From: an uncultured Prevotella sp.
Lineage (GTDB): Bacteria > Bacteroidota > Bacteroidia > Bacteroidales > Bacteroidaceae
Direction of reading: 5' to 3'
Assembly (NCBI GenBank): GCA_944320305.1
Contig: CALUGW010000038.1
Location: 1-43,337 of the forward strand
DNA: 43,337 nucleotides
Shown: positions 24,737 through 34,076 of the stretch, in pieces
Layout of the letters: each line of letters starts with the position of its first letter
Position numbering within the stretch: position 1 is the stretch's first letter
Position numbers and translations under genes: made by a program
The notes under the pieces: model-generated
What the model saw: the letters and a program-made list of their open reading frames with translations, nothing else
Databases searched by the model: none
Told to the model about the DNA's origin: nothing

Positions 24737-26779
24737 ATGACTTACCTTGGCAAAATGATGATGAGCTTGAAACATGCTTTTGTCGCTTTGATATTGTCCG
24801 CTTTTTCGGCATGTGCCATTTCGTGCGGCGGCAACAGCGACGGCAGGCCCAGGACTCAGGCACAGCTAATGCAATTCATAAGATTCAACGATTCCATAAT
24901 CACAGTCAACGCCGACGCAGCGGAAATGTGCGACAGCATGATGGCCGCCGCGCCCGACAGCCTCACTTACTATGAATACTACATTCTGAAAGGACGCCAC
25001 CTGCTGCAGACAGACAACCCGGACTCGGCTGTCAGGATGGCCCGGCGCACGCGCGCCTTCGCCCGGCGGCGGCAGCCCACAAAGCGCACACTCGCACTTG
25101 AAGCGCTGGCCAACAGCACCGAGGCCGGCTACTGCCACTTGCTAAGGCTGGACGCGGCAAAGGCAATCGCGCTCAACACGGCCGCTTTCGAGCAGATAAT
25201 GAGCAGCGACCTTATATACTATTCGCCTGAAATGGCGGCCAATCTCGCCGACGCCTACATAGCTGCCGACGACCTGCCGAGTGGCGCAAAATGGTATAGA
25301 AAGGCACTCCTGCTGGTTGACTCGCTCAATCTGCCGGAGTGGAAAAACACAACTCTCTATATGGGGCTGGGGCAGATTTACACCACCATGCAGGACTATG
25401 AGACAGCCAGGTTGTATTACGAAAAGTCAGAAGAGCTGTTTGACCAGATGAAGCCCAATATGCAATCATATTTTCTGAACAATTTCGGGAATTACTTCTA
25501 CTACAGACACGACTATTCCAGCGCACTGAAAATGTTCAGGCGGCTGCAGGCGCACCTGAAAGACACCGGCGCTGAAAACACTTACGACATGTACCTGTGC
25601 TCGGTAAACATGGCAGACATATTCCTGAGCCTCGGAATGGCAGACAGTGCGGAGTGCTACGTGAACAAAGCAGCAGGCTACTTTGAGAAAAACAACGTGC
25701 AGGCCGGCGTCTATTATGCCAACACAATAAAAATAGGTATTGCGCTGAAAAGGCGCGATTTCGCAAGTGTGAGGCGCATTCTGGGCAGCGAGCGGAGCGA
25801 GGTGCCATACGTCCAGTCGCTCAAAAACATAAGGAGCGGCTACCTTCAGGAATATTTCGTACAGACGGGAGACTTCAAGTCTGCGTACAGAAACCTGAAA
25901 GACAATCTGGCACAAAACGACAGTCTGGAGCACAACAGGACGCACATGAGGGCGTCGGAAATAATGCTGAGGTTTACAGAAGACACTCTGAAACTGCACC
26001 ACCAGCTGGAAATAAACAAGAAAGACGTGCAGGTCAGCAAAAGCAGGGCTGCAATCACCATCTCGACAAGCATCACCCTGTCCATGGCCGTGCTCATTGT
26101 CTGCGGGTTTATTGTATCGCGCAAGCGCAAAATACAGACGCGCATGGAGATGCTCACACTGAAGCTCAACAACACACGCCAGCGCATATCGCCGCACTTT
26201 GTGTCCAACGTGCTCAACGCGCGCATCGGATCAGCTGACAACAACGACCCGGACACCCTCATGCGGCTTGCCAGGCTCATCAGGGCGAATCTGGACATGA
26301 CGGCCAAGCCGTGCGTGACGCTGAAAGAGGAGCTTGACTTCATAACGGACTACATCAAACTCGAGAAAATACTTGTCGGCGAGGATTTCGACTGCTGCAT
26401 TTCCGCTCCCGACAAGGAGACACTCGAGAGTGTGCATATTCCGGCCATGTTCATACAGATTCTGGTTGAAAACGCCATCAAGCACGGCATAAAGAACAAT
26501 CCCGGACGGAAGCGGCTGGACGTGGAGATAGAATGCACAAGCGCAGGAACAACCATCGCCGTGACAGACAACGGCCCTGGATTCAACATCACGCGCAACG
26601 GAAACAACCGCAGCAAAAACGGACTGAGAATAATAAACCATACAATAGCTATTGTGAACCAGGAAAACAAGGGAGCGGAAAAAATGACATTCAGCATAGG
26701 GAATGTCGGCGATGCGGACGGCAGGCCGCACGGATGCAGAGCCGTAATATCAATACCGCGCAACATAAAATTCATATAA
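24737..26779 (+). CDS. TPR-containing LytS-type histidine kinase
   Basis: 680 residues. The N-terminus is a signal sequence with a lipobox-like SACAISC, then TPR-like helical repeats (about 100-400, e.g. ALLLVDSLNLPEWKNTTLYM, LGQIYTTMQDYETARLYYEK), a transmembrane segment (about 440-462), and a kinase of the LytS/His_kinase family. The phospho-acceptor is His487 in RQRISPHFVSNVLNARI. The ATPase has an N box (LVENAIKHGIKN) and a G box (VTDNGPGFNI). The periplasmic TPR part is likely the sensor. Starts at 24737; ATGs at 24755-24761 would give a shorter signal peptide. It is followed 12 bp on by its LytTR partner. Confidence 0.92.
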   Translation: MTYLGKMMMSLKHAFVALILSAFSACAISCGGNSDGRPRTQAQLMQFIRFNDSIITVNADAAEMCDSMMAAAPDSLTYYEYYILKGRHLLQTDNPDSAVRMARRTRAFARRRQPTKRTLALEALANSTEAGYCHLLRLDAAKAIALNTAAFEQIMSSDLIYYSPEMAANLADAYIAADDLPSGAKWYRKALLLVDSLNLPEWKNTTLYMGLGQIYTTMQDYETARLYYEKSEELFDQMKPNMQSYFLNNFGNYFYYRHDYSSALKMFRRLQAHLKDTGAENTYDMYLCSVNMADIFLSLGMADSAECYVNKAAGYFEKNNVQAGVYYANTIKIGIALKRRDFASVRRILGSERSEVPYVQSLKNIRSGYLQEYFVQTGDFKSAYRNLKDNLAQNDSLEHNRTHMRASEIMLRFTEDTLKLHHQLEINKKDVQVSKSRAAITISTSITLSMAVLIVCGFIVSRKRKIQTRMEMLTLKLNNTRQRISPHFVSNVLNARIGSADNNDPDTLMRLARLIRANLDMTAKPCVTLKEELDFITDYIKLEKILVGEDFDCCISAPDKETLESVHIPAMFIQILVENAIKHGIKNNPGRKRLDVEIECTSAGTTIAVTDNGPGFNITRNGNNRSKNGLRIINHTIAIVNQENKGAEKMTFSIGNVGDADGRPHGCRAVISIPRNIKFI

Positions 26780-26791
26780 ACAGAACACATT

Positions 26792-27544
26792 ATGAAAACA
26801 GTTATAATTGACGACAACTTACCATCAATAGACATTCTTGCCGAAAAGCTTAAAAGGTTTGACGACATTAACCTGGTGGGCACGGCAACAAATGGTGACA
26901 TCGGCTTGAGACTTGTCAGGGAGATCGTGCCCGAGCTGGTGTTTCTGGACATTGAGCTTCCCGACATGACAGGGGTTGAGTTTCTTGAGCAGATCAATGA
27001 GCTGCTGCGAGACAAATGCCAGGTGGTTGTGTACACCGGCCATCCGCAATACATGCTGCCCGCATTCCGCAATAAAGCGTTTGATTATCTGATGAAACCA
27101 ATAGACGACAAAGAGCTGGAGCAAATCATAATGCGCGCCATTGCGGACAAGAACACACAGGCTGCACTGCCCGGCTCCAACGAGACAGGCCGGCAGAATG
27201 AAGAAAACAAGCTGCTCTTCTATACAAATTCGATTGACTTCAGGCTTGTCCACACAAGAGACATCGGCTTGTTTCAATACAATCACGACAGCCGCGTCTG
27301 GGAGGTGGTGATTGCAGGCCGCCAGACACCTATCAAGCTGCGGCGCAATGTGAACAACGAGACGCTGCTGACCATTGACGAAAGGTTCATCCAGGTGAGC
27401 CAGAAATATGTGATCAACATCAATTATCTGGTGGAAGTCAATGACAATGTGTGCAGGTTCTATCCGCCGTTTGACAAGATTGACTACGTGAAAGTGGGCA
27501 GACTGTTCAGGAAGAAACTCATAGAAAGGTTTTATTCGCTGTGA
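26792..27544 (+). CDS. LytTR-family response regulator
   Basis: 250 residues. The receiver domain (1-125) has the acidic pair Asp7/Asp8, phospho-acceptor Asp53 in VFLDIELPDMTG, a Thr in VVYTGHP and Lys102 in DYLMKPID. The C-terminal LytTR DNA-binding domain (about 140-248) contains LLTIDERFIQVSQKYVININ and the closing VGRLFRKKLIERF. It is the partner of the TPR kinase upstream. Targets are unknown; the tandem repeat at 24593-24632 is a candidate self-regulatory site. Confidence 0.95.
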   Translation: MKTVIIDDNLPSIDILAEKLKRFDDINLVGTATNGDIGLRLVREIVPELVFLDIELPDMTGVEFLEQINELLRDKCQVVVYTGHPQYMLPAFRNKAFDYLMKPIDDKELEQIIMRAIADKNTQAALPGSNETGRQNEENKLLFYTNSIDFRLVHTRDIGLFQYNHDSRVWEVVIAGRQTPIKLRRNVNNETLLTIDERFIQVSQKYVININYLVEVNDNVCRFYPPFDKIDYVKVGRLFRKKLIERFYSL

Positions 27545-27617
27545 CCGCCAGCGGCGCGGCTGGCGAACAAATACAAGGAAACGAGCTGGCGGTCTCTGAG
27601 GGATTGCGCGTGGTGCG

Positions 27618-27669
27618 CTTTTTGCCTCTGCGGAAATGATGACGGAACAGTTTCCGCAGAGGCAAAAAG
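27618..27669. repeat. Perfect 19-bp inverted repeat
   Basis: CTTTTTGCCTCTGCGGAAA (27618-27636) and its exact complement (27651-27669) surround a 14-nt loop. The T-run is on the outside of the 5' arm and the A-run on the 3' arm, the reverse of a normal terminator on either strand. It sits between the convergent LytTR and hisB genes. A second hairpin, CGCCAGC/GCTGGCG, is at 27546-27565. Confidence 0.7.
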
Positions 27670-27679
27670 TTCCCTCTTG

Positions 27680-28750
27680 TCATAAGACTCCTTTTGTGCT
27701 CGGCAACTCAAAGTTGTGTATATCCCTGCGCACAGCCATTTTCAGACTGCGTGCAAAAGCCTTGAAGATGCCTTCAATCTTGTGGTGCTCGTTGTGTCCT
27801 TCAGCCTTGATGTTCAGGTTCATTCTGGCGCTGTCGCTGAGACTCTTGAAGAAATGGAAGAACATTTCGGTAGGCATGTCTCCGATTTTCTCCCTGTTGA
27901 ACTCTGCATTCCAGACGAGCCATGGCCTGCCCCCAAAGTCAAGCGCGACGGAGCACAGGCAGTCGTCCATTGGCAGCGAATAGCCGTAACGCTCTATGCC
28001 GCGCTTGTCGCCCAATGCTTTCAGCAGGCATTCGCCAATGACAATGGCCGTATCCTCAATCGTGTGGTGCTCGTCAACATTCAAGTCACCCCTTGTCCGC
28101 ACAGAAAGATCAATCATGCCATGACGCCCTATCTGCTCAAGCATATGGTCGAAAAAGCCGATTCCGGTGTCAATGTCGCATTTCCCGCAACCATCCAGAT
28201 TGACCCGGACATGAATGTCGGTCTCTTTCGTGGTACGTGTGGCCTCTGACACACGCTCACCGGCGAACAACAATTCTGTGATCTTGTCCCATGTCATGCC
28301 GTCCTTGCCAACAATCAAAGAGCGGCAACCTATGTTTTCAGCAAACCGACGGTCGGTCTCGCGGTCTCCAATCACATAGCTCCGCGACATATCATACTCC
28401 GGACTGTCAATATATTTTCTCACTAAGCCCACAGCCGGCTTGCGCGTCTGGGCGTTGTCTTCAGGAAAATGCCTGTCAACAAGGATTTCATCGAAACAGA
28501 TTCCCTCTCCTTCAAGTGTCTGGATTATAAAGTTCTGCACCGGCCAGAAAGTGTTTTCCGGAAAAGACGGGGTGCCAAGCCCGTCCTGATTTGACACCAT
28601 GACAAACTCAAAATCGAGTTTCTCCCGTATGAAAGATAGATTTCTGAACACGCCTTTGACAAACTTCAGCTTTTCAAACGAATCCACCTGCTCGTCTGCC
28701 GGCTCCTCGACTATTGTTCCGTCGCGGTCAATGAACAAAACACGTTTCAT
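27680..28750 (-). CDS. hisB: HisB: histidinol-phosphatase / imidazoleglycerol-phosphate dehydratase
   Basis: 356 residues from the ATG at 28750. The first 165 residues are an HAD-type histidinol-phosphatase (FIDRDGTI with Asp8 and Asp10; YVIGDRETD). The rest is imidazoleglycerol-phosphate dehydratase with [24 protein letters not shown] and [20 protein letters not shown], whose His/Glu residues bind Mn. The bifunctional form catalyses steps 6 and 8 of histidine synthesis. No other his genes are in the window. Its upstream neighbour on the same strand is a membrane protein ending 7 bp before. Confidence 0.97.
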   Translation of the reverse strand: MKRVLFIDRDGTIVEEPADEQVDSFEKLKFVKGVFRNLSFIREKLDFEFVMVSNQDGLGTPSFPENTFWPVQNFIIQTLEGEGICFDEILVDRHFPEDNAQTRKPAVGLVRKYIDSPEYDMSRSYVIGDRETDRRFAENIGCRSLIVGKDGMTWDKITELLFAGERVSEATRTTKETDIHVRVNLDGCGKCDIDTGIGFFDHMLEQIGRHGMIDLSVRTRGDLNVDEHHTIEDTAIVIGECLLKALGDKRGIERYGYSLPMDDCLCSVALDFGGRPWLVWNAEFNREKIGDMPTEMFFHFFKSLSDSARMNLNIKAEGHNEHHKIEGIFKAFARSLKMAVRRDIHNFELPSTKGVL

Positions 28751-28757
28751 AAATATA

Positions 28758-29741
28758 TTATTTGTTTTCAGCAATAATGACAGAGGTCTTACTGTATCTT
28801 ATGCGCTCCGCCTCCTGATTCTCCACCGAGCCATACATATAATATGTGGTGAACAAAGCTGACATCCGGACGTAAATCTGAATGAACCCTGCCAAGAAAA
28901 ACACAACGGCAGAGATATAATTGATGTAAGCGGGCATTCCAAACGAGTCTCCGTCAAGTATGCCCATGTTTGCCTGAAAGTTCGCCACGGCCAAAATATA
29001 GGCTGGCAAGGCAAGAACAAGCTCGGCAATCCCAATGACAATGCAGCTGACCAGCATGACAATAAACACAAACCCCAGGTGCTTCATGCTGACGGAATAA
29101 TTCCCAAAGACGGTTTTCCAGAATCCCGCACCGTCTGTCAGAACATATTTCATGGCGACAAATGTCAGAGGCAGTGCGACAAAAAGCATCAGGATGACAT
29201 AAAGCACAGATTGTGTTACAATATATGCCAGACCTGAAAGGCTGGCGTTTGCGGCTTTGAACACCAGCAGAGAACAGCCCGAAAGCAGCGAGAACGCCAA
29301 AGCGACAATCAGCAGACAACCTAACGCGGCCTTCAGTGTACGGACGAATGTCTTGAAGCCAAAGAACGGACGGACTGCTGTTTTGCTGTCAGCACCGTTA
29401 TCAGCATTGTTCTTCAACCGCGAGATTACGGAAGAGTAGGCAGCCACCTCAAACATTCCGCCAACAACAATCAAGACAAAAGCCAGGCACATTATGTGGA
29501 CGTTGTCGGCAAAGACCGGGTATAGATTGCCATGGCTCAAAACGGTCTGAGCGCACATCTGCGGCAATTGAACAACGCACAACGTGCACAACAGACCGCA
29601 AACCAATGAATATGCAAGCGCAAAAGGCCATGACAGCCTGAAGTTTTCTTTAAATCTACCAATAAAATGTCCATAACCTTCTTTTATGCAGGCACTGGCG
29701 CTGCGGCTTTTCATCAAGACGCCCATTGATTGATTCTTCAT
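28758..29741 (-). CDS. Six-pass membrane protein of unknown function
   Basis: 327 residues from the ATG at 29741. About six transmembrane helices are visible, among them [78 protein letters not shown] and [19 protein letters not shown]. There is a basic N-terminus and a short cytoplasmic tail ending IAENK. No family is recognised; no catalytic motif or transporter signature is seen. It lies just upstream of hisB and has its own -7 box, so hisB is probably read from this promoter. Confidence 0.75.
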   Translation of the reverse strand: MKNQSMGVLMKSRSASACIKEGYGHFIGRFKENFRLSWPFALAYSLVCGLLCTLCVVQLPQMCAQTVLSHGNLYPVFADNVHIMCLAFVLIVVGGMFEVAAYSSVISRLKNNADNGADSKTAVRPFFGFKTFVRTLKAALGCLLIVALAFSLLSGCSLLVFKAANASLSGLAYIVTQSVLYVILMLFVALPLTFVAMKYVLTDGAGFWKTVFGNYSVSMKHLGFVFIVMLVSCIVIGIAELVLALPAYILAVANFQANMGILDGDSFGMPAYINYISAVVFFLAGFIQIYVRMSALFTTYYMYGSVENQEAERIRYSKTSVIIAENK

Positions 29742-29771
29742 TTTTTTGCTTTTATTTTTTCTTGAATATTG

Positions 29772-29779
29772 CAAAGGTA
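29772..29779 (-). promoter_or_regulatory. Putative -7 box for the membrane-protein/hisB unit
   Basis: The minus strand reads TACCTTTG, 30 nt before the ATG at 29741. It is 12 bp from the opposite-strand box of the next gene. Confidence 0.65.
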
Positions 29780-29791
29780 GGTATTTTTTCG

Positions 29792-29799
29792 TATCTTTG
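29792..29799 (+). promoter_or_regulatory. Putative -7 box for the oxidoreductase unit
   Basis: TATCTTTG, 20 nt before the ATG at 29820. The divergent boxes overlap in the space they need, so the two units may exclude each other. Confidence 0.65.
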
Positions 29800-29819
29800 C
29801 GACACAATTAATACTTATT

Positions 29820-30803
29820 ATGAAAATATTGAAATGGGGGTTCATCGGTTGTGGTGAGGTCACTGAAACCAAAAGTGGGCCTGCCTTTTCTGAGGTTGAA
29901 GGCTCGAGTGTATATGCCGTGATGAGCCGCAGCGGAGACAAGGCGCGGAGCTATGCGGAAAGGCACAATATAAAGAAATGGTACACCGATCCGCAGGAAC
30001 TGATTGATGATCCGGAGGTCAACGCAATTTATATAGCCACGCCGCCGTCGAGTCATGCCACATTTGCCATCATGGCAATGAAAGCCGGCAAGCCTGTCTA
30101 TGTGGAAAAACCGCTGGCCGCCGATTACGAAGACTGCTCCCGCGTGAACAGAGTGAGCGAGGAAACGGGGGTTCCGTGCTTCGTTGCCTATTACAGACGG
30201 TATCTGCCGTATTTCCAGAAAGTCAAGAGCATCATTGACAACGGGCTTATCGGCGAGGTGATAAATGTGCAGATACGTTTTGCGGTGCCTCCGCGCGACC
30301 TTGATTACCAGAACTCCGGCAATCTGCCATGGCGCGTCCAGCCAGACATTGCCGGCGGCGGCTATTTCTATGACTTGGCTCCGCACCAGCTGGACATGCT
30401 TCAATATTTCTTCGGAATAATAATTGAGGCCAACGGCATCTGCGCCAACCGCGGCGGACTTTATGAGGCAGAGGATTCTGTAAGCGCCTGCTTTAAGTTT
30501 GAAAACGGCCTGCCGGGCAGTGGCTCATGGTGTTTTGTCGCTCACGAGTCGGCAAAAGAGGACCGCATAGAGATTATCGGAAACCGCGGTCAGGTGAGCT
30601 TCTCTGTGTTCAATTATGATCCCATCACCCTGTGCACCTGCGACGGTGAGGAAAAAATCACAGTGCCAAACCCGCCTCATGTGCAATATCCGCTGATAAA
30701 ATCCGTCATTGAGCACCTGCAGGGAATTGGCGTCTGCACCTGCACAAGCGTCTCCGCGACACCTGTCAATTGGGTCATGGACCAGATATTGGGAAAATTC
30801 TAA
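29820..30803 (+). CDS. Gfo/Idh/MocA-family oxidoreductase
   Basis: 327 residues. The N-terminal NAD(P)-binding fold shows GFIGCGEVTE (7-16) and the motif AGKPVYVEKPLA with Lys in EKP at about residue 98. The C-terminal alpha/beta domain has the conserved GGGYFYDLAPHQLDMLQYFFG with the catalytic His. Enzymes of this family oxidise or isomerise sugars and related alcohols with NAD(P). The substrate cannot be read from sequence. The following gene begins 24 bp later on the same strand. Confidence 0.93.
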   Translation: MKILKWGFIGCGEVTETKSGPAFSEVEGSSVYAVMSRSGDKARSYAERHNIKKWYTDPQELIDDPEVNAIYIATPPSSHATFAIMAMKAGKPVYVEKPLAADYEDCSRVNRVSEETGVPCFVAYYRRYLPYFQKVKSIIDNGLIGEVINVQIRFAVPPRDLDYQNSGNLPWRVQPDIAGGGYFYDLAPHQLDMLQYFFGIIIEANGICANRGGLYEAEDSVSACFKFENGLPGSGSWCFVAHESAKEDRIEIIGNRGQVSFSVFNYDPITLCTCDGEEKITVPNPPHVQYPLIKSVIEHLQGIGVCTCTSVSATPVNWVMDQILGKF

Positions 30804-30827
30804 AGTCTGTATCTCTTATATTATGGC

Positions 30828-31901
30828 ATGGATTACCGACTGCTCATCATCACGTTTCTGGCAATGTCGCTTTCTGGCGTCTGTGCGGAAGCACAGGCGC
30901 AGCCAAGAGAAATGAGCAAAATAAAGCGCCTTGTGCGTGGTTTCAGTGAGATTGACACCAATTATATAGAACCGCAACACTATAACTTTACAGTCATGCT
31001 GCAGTCAACCATCAACTACGACATTTACCGGCTGAGAAGCAATTCCGGCCAGACAGTCACTTTCTCGCCTGACATGGTTGTGAAAGTGGGGCCGTATTTC
31101 GGATGGAAGTGGTTCTTTCTTGGATACACATTCGATTTGAAACACTTTGGCTTCAGTGACAGTGGAAAGAAAAGAGAAGTCGCGTTCAGCATTTACAGTT
31201 CGCAAATCGGCATTGACCTGTTTTACAGACGGACAGGAAGCGATTATAAAATCAGAAACGCCTATATGGGCGACGGCATTGACGCCGGCAGACTGTCAGG
31301 CGTTTCGTTCAATGGCATTAATGTAGGCATCACAGGAGTCAATCTGTATTATGTGTTCAACCACAAAAAGTTCTCTTATCCGGCAGCCTTTGCCCAAAGC
31401 ACATGCCAGAAGATCAGCTGCGGCTCGTGGCTTGCCGGAGTGGGCTATATGAACAACAGCATCGACCTGGATCATGCGAAACTGCAGCAAGTGGTCTCCG
31501 AGAACTGCTCACCGGAGAACGTAAAGATAGACAGCGGTCTGATGTTCCGCAACGTGAAATACTACAACATCAGCGTGTCGGGCGGCTATGCGTACAATTG
31601 GGTGATAGCAAAGAATCTGCTGTTCTGTGCGAGCGCCTCGCTGTCATTGTCTTACAAACATTCCAAAGGGTATATGGCCGAAAACGTGGACCATGGGTTC
31701 AAGTTCGAGAATGTGAACATTGACGGTGTGGGAAGATTCGGTCTTGTCTACAACAATATGCGCTGGTATGCCGGCACAAGCGCCATACTCCACTCTTACA
31801 ATTACCGTAAGAGCCGCTTTGCCACCAACAACGTGTTCGGCAGCCTGAACTTGTATATCGGCTATAATTTTGGAATAAAGGACAAATACAAAAAGAAATG
31901 A
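30828..31901 (+). CDS. DUF4421-family secreted protein
   Basis: 357 residues with a signal peptide (about 1-25, ending AEAQAQ). The mature protein is beta-rich, with alternating aromatic residues, and has the family stretch VVKVGPYFGWKWFFLGYTFDL and LFYRRTGSDYKIRN. It ends in strands such as NVFGSLNLYIGYNFGIK, as in outer membrane beta-barrels. DUF4421 has no assigned function. It follows the oxidoreductase gene and leads directly into the DUF1460 gene (4 bp gap), so they are probably one transcript. Confidence 0.82.
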   Translation: MDYRLLIITFLAMSLSGVCAEAQAQPREMSKIKRLVRGFSEIDTNYIEPQHYNFTVMLQSTINYDIYRLRSNSGQTVTFSPDMVVKVGPYFGWKWFFLGYTFDLKHFGFSDSGKKREVAFSIYSSQIGIDLFYRRTGSDYKIRNAYMGDGIDAGRLSGVSFNGINVGITGVNLYYVFNHKKFSYPAAFAQSTCQKISCGSWLAGVGYMNNSIDLDHAKLQQVVSENCSPENVKIDSGLMFRNVKYYNISVSGGYAYNWVIAKNLLFCASASLSLSYKHSKGYMAENVDHGFKFENVNIDGVGRFGLVYNNMRWYAGTSAILHSYNYRKSRFATNNVFGSLNLYIGYNFGIKDKYKKK

Positions 31902-31905
31902 AGTT

Positions 31906-32769
31906 ATGACAAAAGCGTTGGCACCGATCATATTTGTCCTCACGTGGCTTGCAAGCCCTGCATTTGCGCAAGTTGACTACAGTCCGAGCGACAGCTCTTT
32001 CATTGTCAGCCTGCTGAAAAAGGCCGACCGCAGCGCCGGCACCAGCTCTCTTGCGCTGTCGTTCGCAAGGGAATTCATAGGGTGTCCATACGTTGCGCAC
32101 ACTCTCGAAGCCCACGAGACCGAGCGGCTCATTGTAGACACCCGCAGGCTTGACTGCACGACACTCGTGGAAAACGTCGCCGCACTGACCATCTGCGCGG
32201 CCAAAGGGCTGACGGCTTTCAGCAACTTCACAAGCATTCTCACTGCCTTAAGATATCACGGCGGAAAGATTGACCAATATCCAAGCCGTCTGCACTATTT
32301 CAGCGAATGGATCGAAGACAACACAGCCAAAGGATTTGTCAATGAGATTCAGACACCCAATCCACCGTTTACCGCCGTTCAGAGAATGGTTCTGAACTAC
32401 ATGAGCAGGCACACAGGCTCATACAAAGCTCTCAGAGACAACCCAGCATTCGTCAGGGAAATAATCAAACATGAGAAAGCCCTTGCCGGAAAGACATATA
32501 AATATATTCCCAAGGCAGAGATTAAAAACACCGCCATGATGCGGAACACAATAAATGATGGCGACATAATAGCCATAGTGAGCAACAAACCGGGCCTCGA
32601 CATCGCCCACGTGGGAGTCGCCGTGTGGCACAAAGACGGCCTGCACCTGCTCAACGCCTCGATGATACATCACAAAGTTGTGGAAGAGCCGATGACTCTC
32701 CGACGCTATCTGCAGAAACATCCAAGCCATTTGGGAATCCGAGTGATAAGAATCAACAATAATAACTAA
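31906..32769 (+). CDS. DUF1460-family amidase-like protein
   Basis: 287 residues with a signal peptide (MTKALAPIIFVLTWLASPAFAQ). The catalytic Cys lies in RRLDCTTLVENV at about residue 84, preceded by FARE and YVAHTLE; a late His is in IAHVGVAVWH. This is the DUF1460 group of NlpC/P60-like peptidoglycan amidases or N-acetylmuramoyl-L-alanine amidase-like proteins. It is expected in the periplasm. It lies between the DUF4421 gene and the DUF1232 gene. Confidence 0.87.
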   Translation: MTKALAPIIFVLTWLASPAFAQVDYSPSDSSFIVSLLKKADRSAGTSSLALSFAREFIGCPYVAHTLEAHETERLIVDTRRLDCTTLVENVAALTICAAKGLTAFSNFTSILTALRYHGGKIDQYPSRLHYFSEWIEDNTAKGFVNEIQTPNPPFTAVQRMVLNYMSRHTGSYKALRDNPAFVREIIKHEKALAGKTYKYIPKAEIKNTAMMRNTINDGDIIAIVSNKPGLDIAHVGVAVWHKDGLHLLNASMIHHKVVEEPMTLRRYLQKHPSHLGIRVIRINNNN

Positions 32770-32781
32770 TAAGGAAATAAA

Positions 32782-33165
32782 ATGGAATTACCTGATTTTA
32801 TGAGTTACGCCAACCGGTTTTCGGCAAACGATTTTGTCGAGAAAATATCCCGCATAGCCAAGCGGGCCGGTGCAAAGCTGGTTTACGCCTCTTTGGTGCT
32901 GTATTACACACTGCAGAGCGACAAAGTGTCTAAGAAAGACAAAGCCATCATCATTGGAGCATTAGGCTACATGATAAGTCCTCTGGATGTCATTCCCGAT
33001 GCCATACCCATTGCCGGACTGACTGACGACCTGGCCGTTCTGGCCTACGTTCTGAAGAAGGTCTGGGGCGATGTTGACACGGAAATCAAGGAGAAAGCCA
33101 AGGAAAAGCTCACAAAATGGTTTGACGAGGACGAGATTGCCGAAATTGACGACATCGTGAAGTAA
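32782..33165 (+). CDS. DUF1232 (YkvA-like) small protein
   Basis: 127 residues. The family motif DKAIIIGALGYMISPLDVIPDAIPIAG and the following LTDDLAVLAYVLKKV are clear. These small proteins have one or two hydrophobic helices and may associate with the membrane. Function is unknown. The C-terminal 25 residues are strongly acidic and basic in alternation. It ends the plus-strand unit begun by the oxidoreductase. Confidence 0.88.
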   Translation: MELPDFMSYANRFSANDFVEKISRIAKRAGAKLVYASLVLYYTLQSDKVSKKDKAIIIGALGYMISPLDVIPDAIPIAGLTDDLAVLAYVLKKVWGDVDTEIKEKAKEKLTKWFDEDEIAEIDDIVK

Positions 33166-33557
33166 GACAGGTGCGAGGCAAATGTCTGACGTTGTGATTG
33201 CATGATGAGTTTTGGTTATTGCCAATGAGTCTGGACACAGAATGACAGAGAACTCATTCTGTGATACTTGCAAATATGCAACTAAAAACCATCCGCACAC
33301 CGATGACTTTGCCTACTGTGCCGGATTACAATGCAAAACGTGCCGTTTCGCACTGCGAAACGGCACGTTTTGCATTATAAAACAGGCCTTTTCGGCCTGC
33401 AAAATGACCCATCCCGGAAAGCACTGAATATCAGCGCGTTATACATCATGGCAGCATCGGCACCTTTTTAACATATAAACGTTAATTTTTTCAGGATATT
33501 CCGGAGACAAATTCGCCCTCTACTGCCTTTTCACCGATATTGCCGTTGTGGGGTGAT
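33166..33557. other. Convergent intergenic region with repeat array C
   Basis: Between the stop codons of the DUF1232 gene and the S-component gene. It holds repeat array C (33324-33427) and otherwise only AT-rich sequence. A Cys-rich reading frame at 33212-33427 is created by the repeats and is not called. Confidence 0.6.
33324..33427. repeat. Intergenic degenerate repeat array C with a 23-bp palindrome
   Basis: Units such as AAAACGTGCCGTTTCGCACTGC, GAAACGGCACGTTTTGCATT, ATAAAACAGGCCTTTTCGGCCTGC and AAAATGACCCATCCCGGAAAGC, ending AAAGCACTGA as in array B. Positions 33330-33352 and 33354-33376 are a perfect 23-bp inverted repeat around one C. A second hairpin, CAGGCC/GGCCTG, is at 33383-33399. 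The 12-mer GCAAAATGACCC is at 33399-33410. As transcribed from either side it would fold into two strong hairpins and may act in termination. Confidence 0.8.
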
Positions 33558-34076
33558 TCATTGTTTCGAATTTATCAGGCGCATGACCAGACAGCCGCCA
33601 AAAATCTGTGTCAGCAGCCCCGGCCAGCCAACGCGGATGTCCTGAAGCGCTGCCGACAGCGATCCGGTGATGCCCCATTCCACCAGCGTGCCCGCAGCCT
33701 GATATGCCACGACTGCCGCTGCCACAGCCCACAATGCAACGCGCCCGGCCCTGTTAGCAAAGTATGAGGCGGCAATGGCGAGCAGCACCGACTTGCAGAG
33801 AATAACAGGAAGCATTTCCGCCGGAGGCATGCCGAAGCCGAGGTTGTTCGCCAGCGGAGACAATATCGCCGTGAGCAGACCGGCAGCAAGACCGAACTTA
33901 TAAGCAGCCACAAGCGTGAACAGATAGACCGGGAGCCAGACCAAGCCGCCCCCAGGCACCAGATGGCAGAGTTGCGGCAAGGCGATGTTGCACATGACAA
34001 ATACAGCAGACCATACGTAAGTCCGCTTGTCACTTACTGGCAGTGACATAACAGCAGTTTTCTTGATTGTGTTCAT
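33558..34076 (-). CDS. ECF-type transporter S component-like membrane protein
   Basis: 172 residues with about five or six transmembrane segments. The layout (LPVYLFTLVAAYKFGLAAGLLTAILSPLANNLGFGMPPAEMLPVILCKS) is that of the substrate-binding S subunits of energy-coupling-factor transporters. The ligand is not identifiable, and no ATPase or T subunit gene is in the window. The start ATG overlaps the stop of the DUF1893 gene by 4 bp, so it ends the tat-redox operon. Confidence 0.72.
   Translation of the reverse strand: MNTIKKTAVMSLPVSDKRTYVWSAVFVMCNIALPQLCHLVPGGGLVWLPVYLFTLVAAYKFGLAAGLLTAILSPLANNLGFGMPPAEMLPVILCKSVLLAIAASYFANRAGRVALWAVAAAVVAYQAAGTLVEWGITGSLSAALQDIRVGWPGLLTQIFGGCLVMRLINSKQ

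Noticed and set aside
33212-33427. Cys-rich 71-codon frame that looks zinc-finger-like
   Set aside because: It runs through the palindromic repeat array, and the Cys codons arise from the repeated TGC; nothing supports translation.
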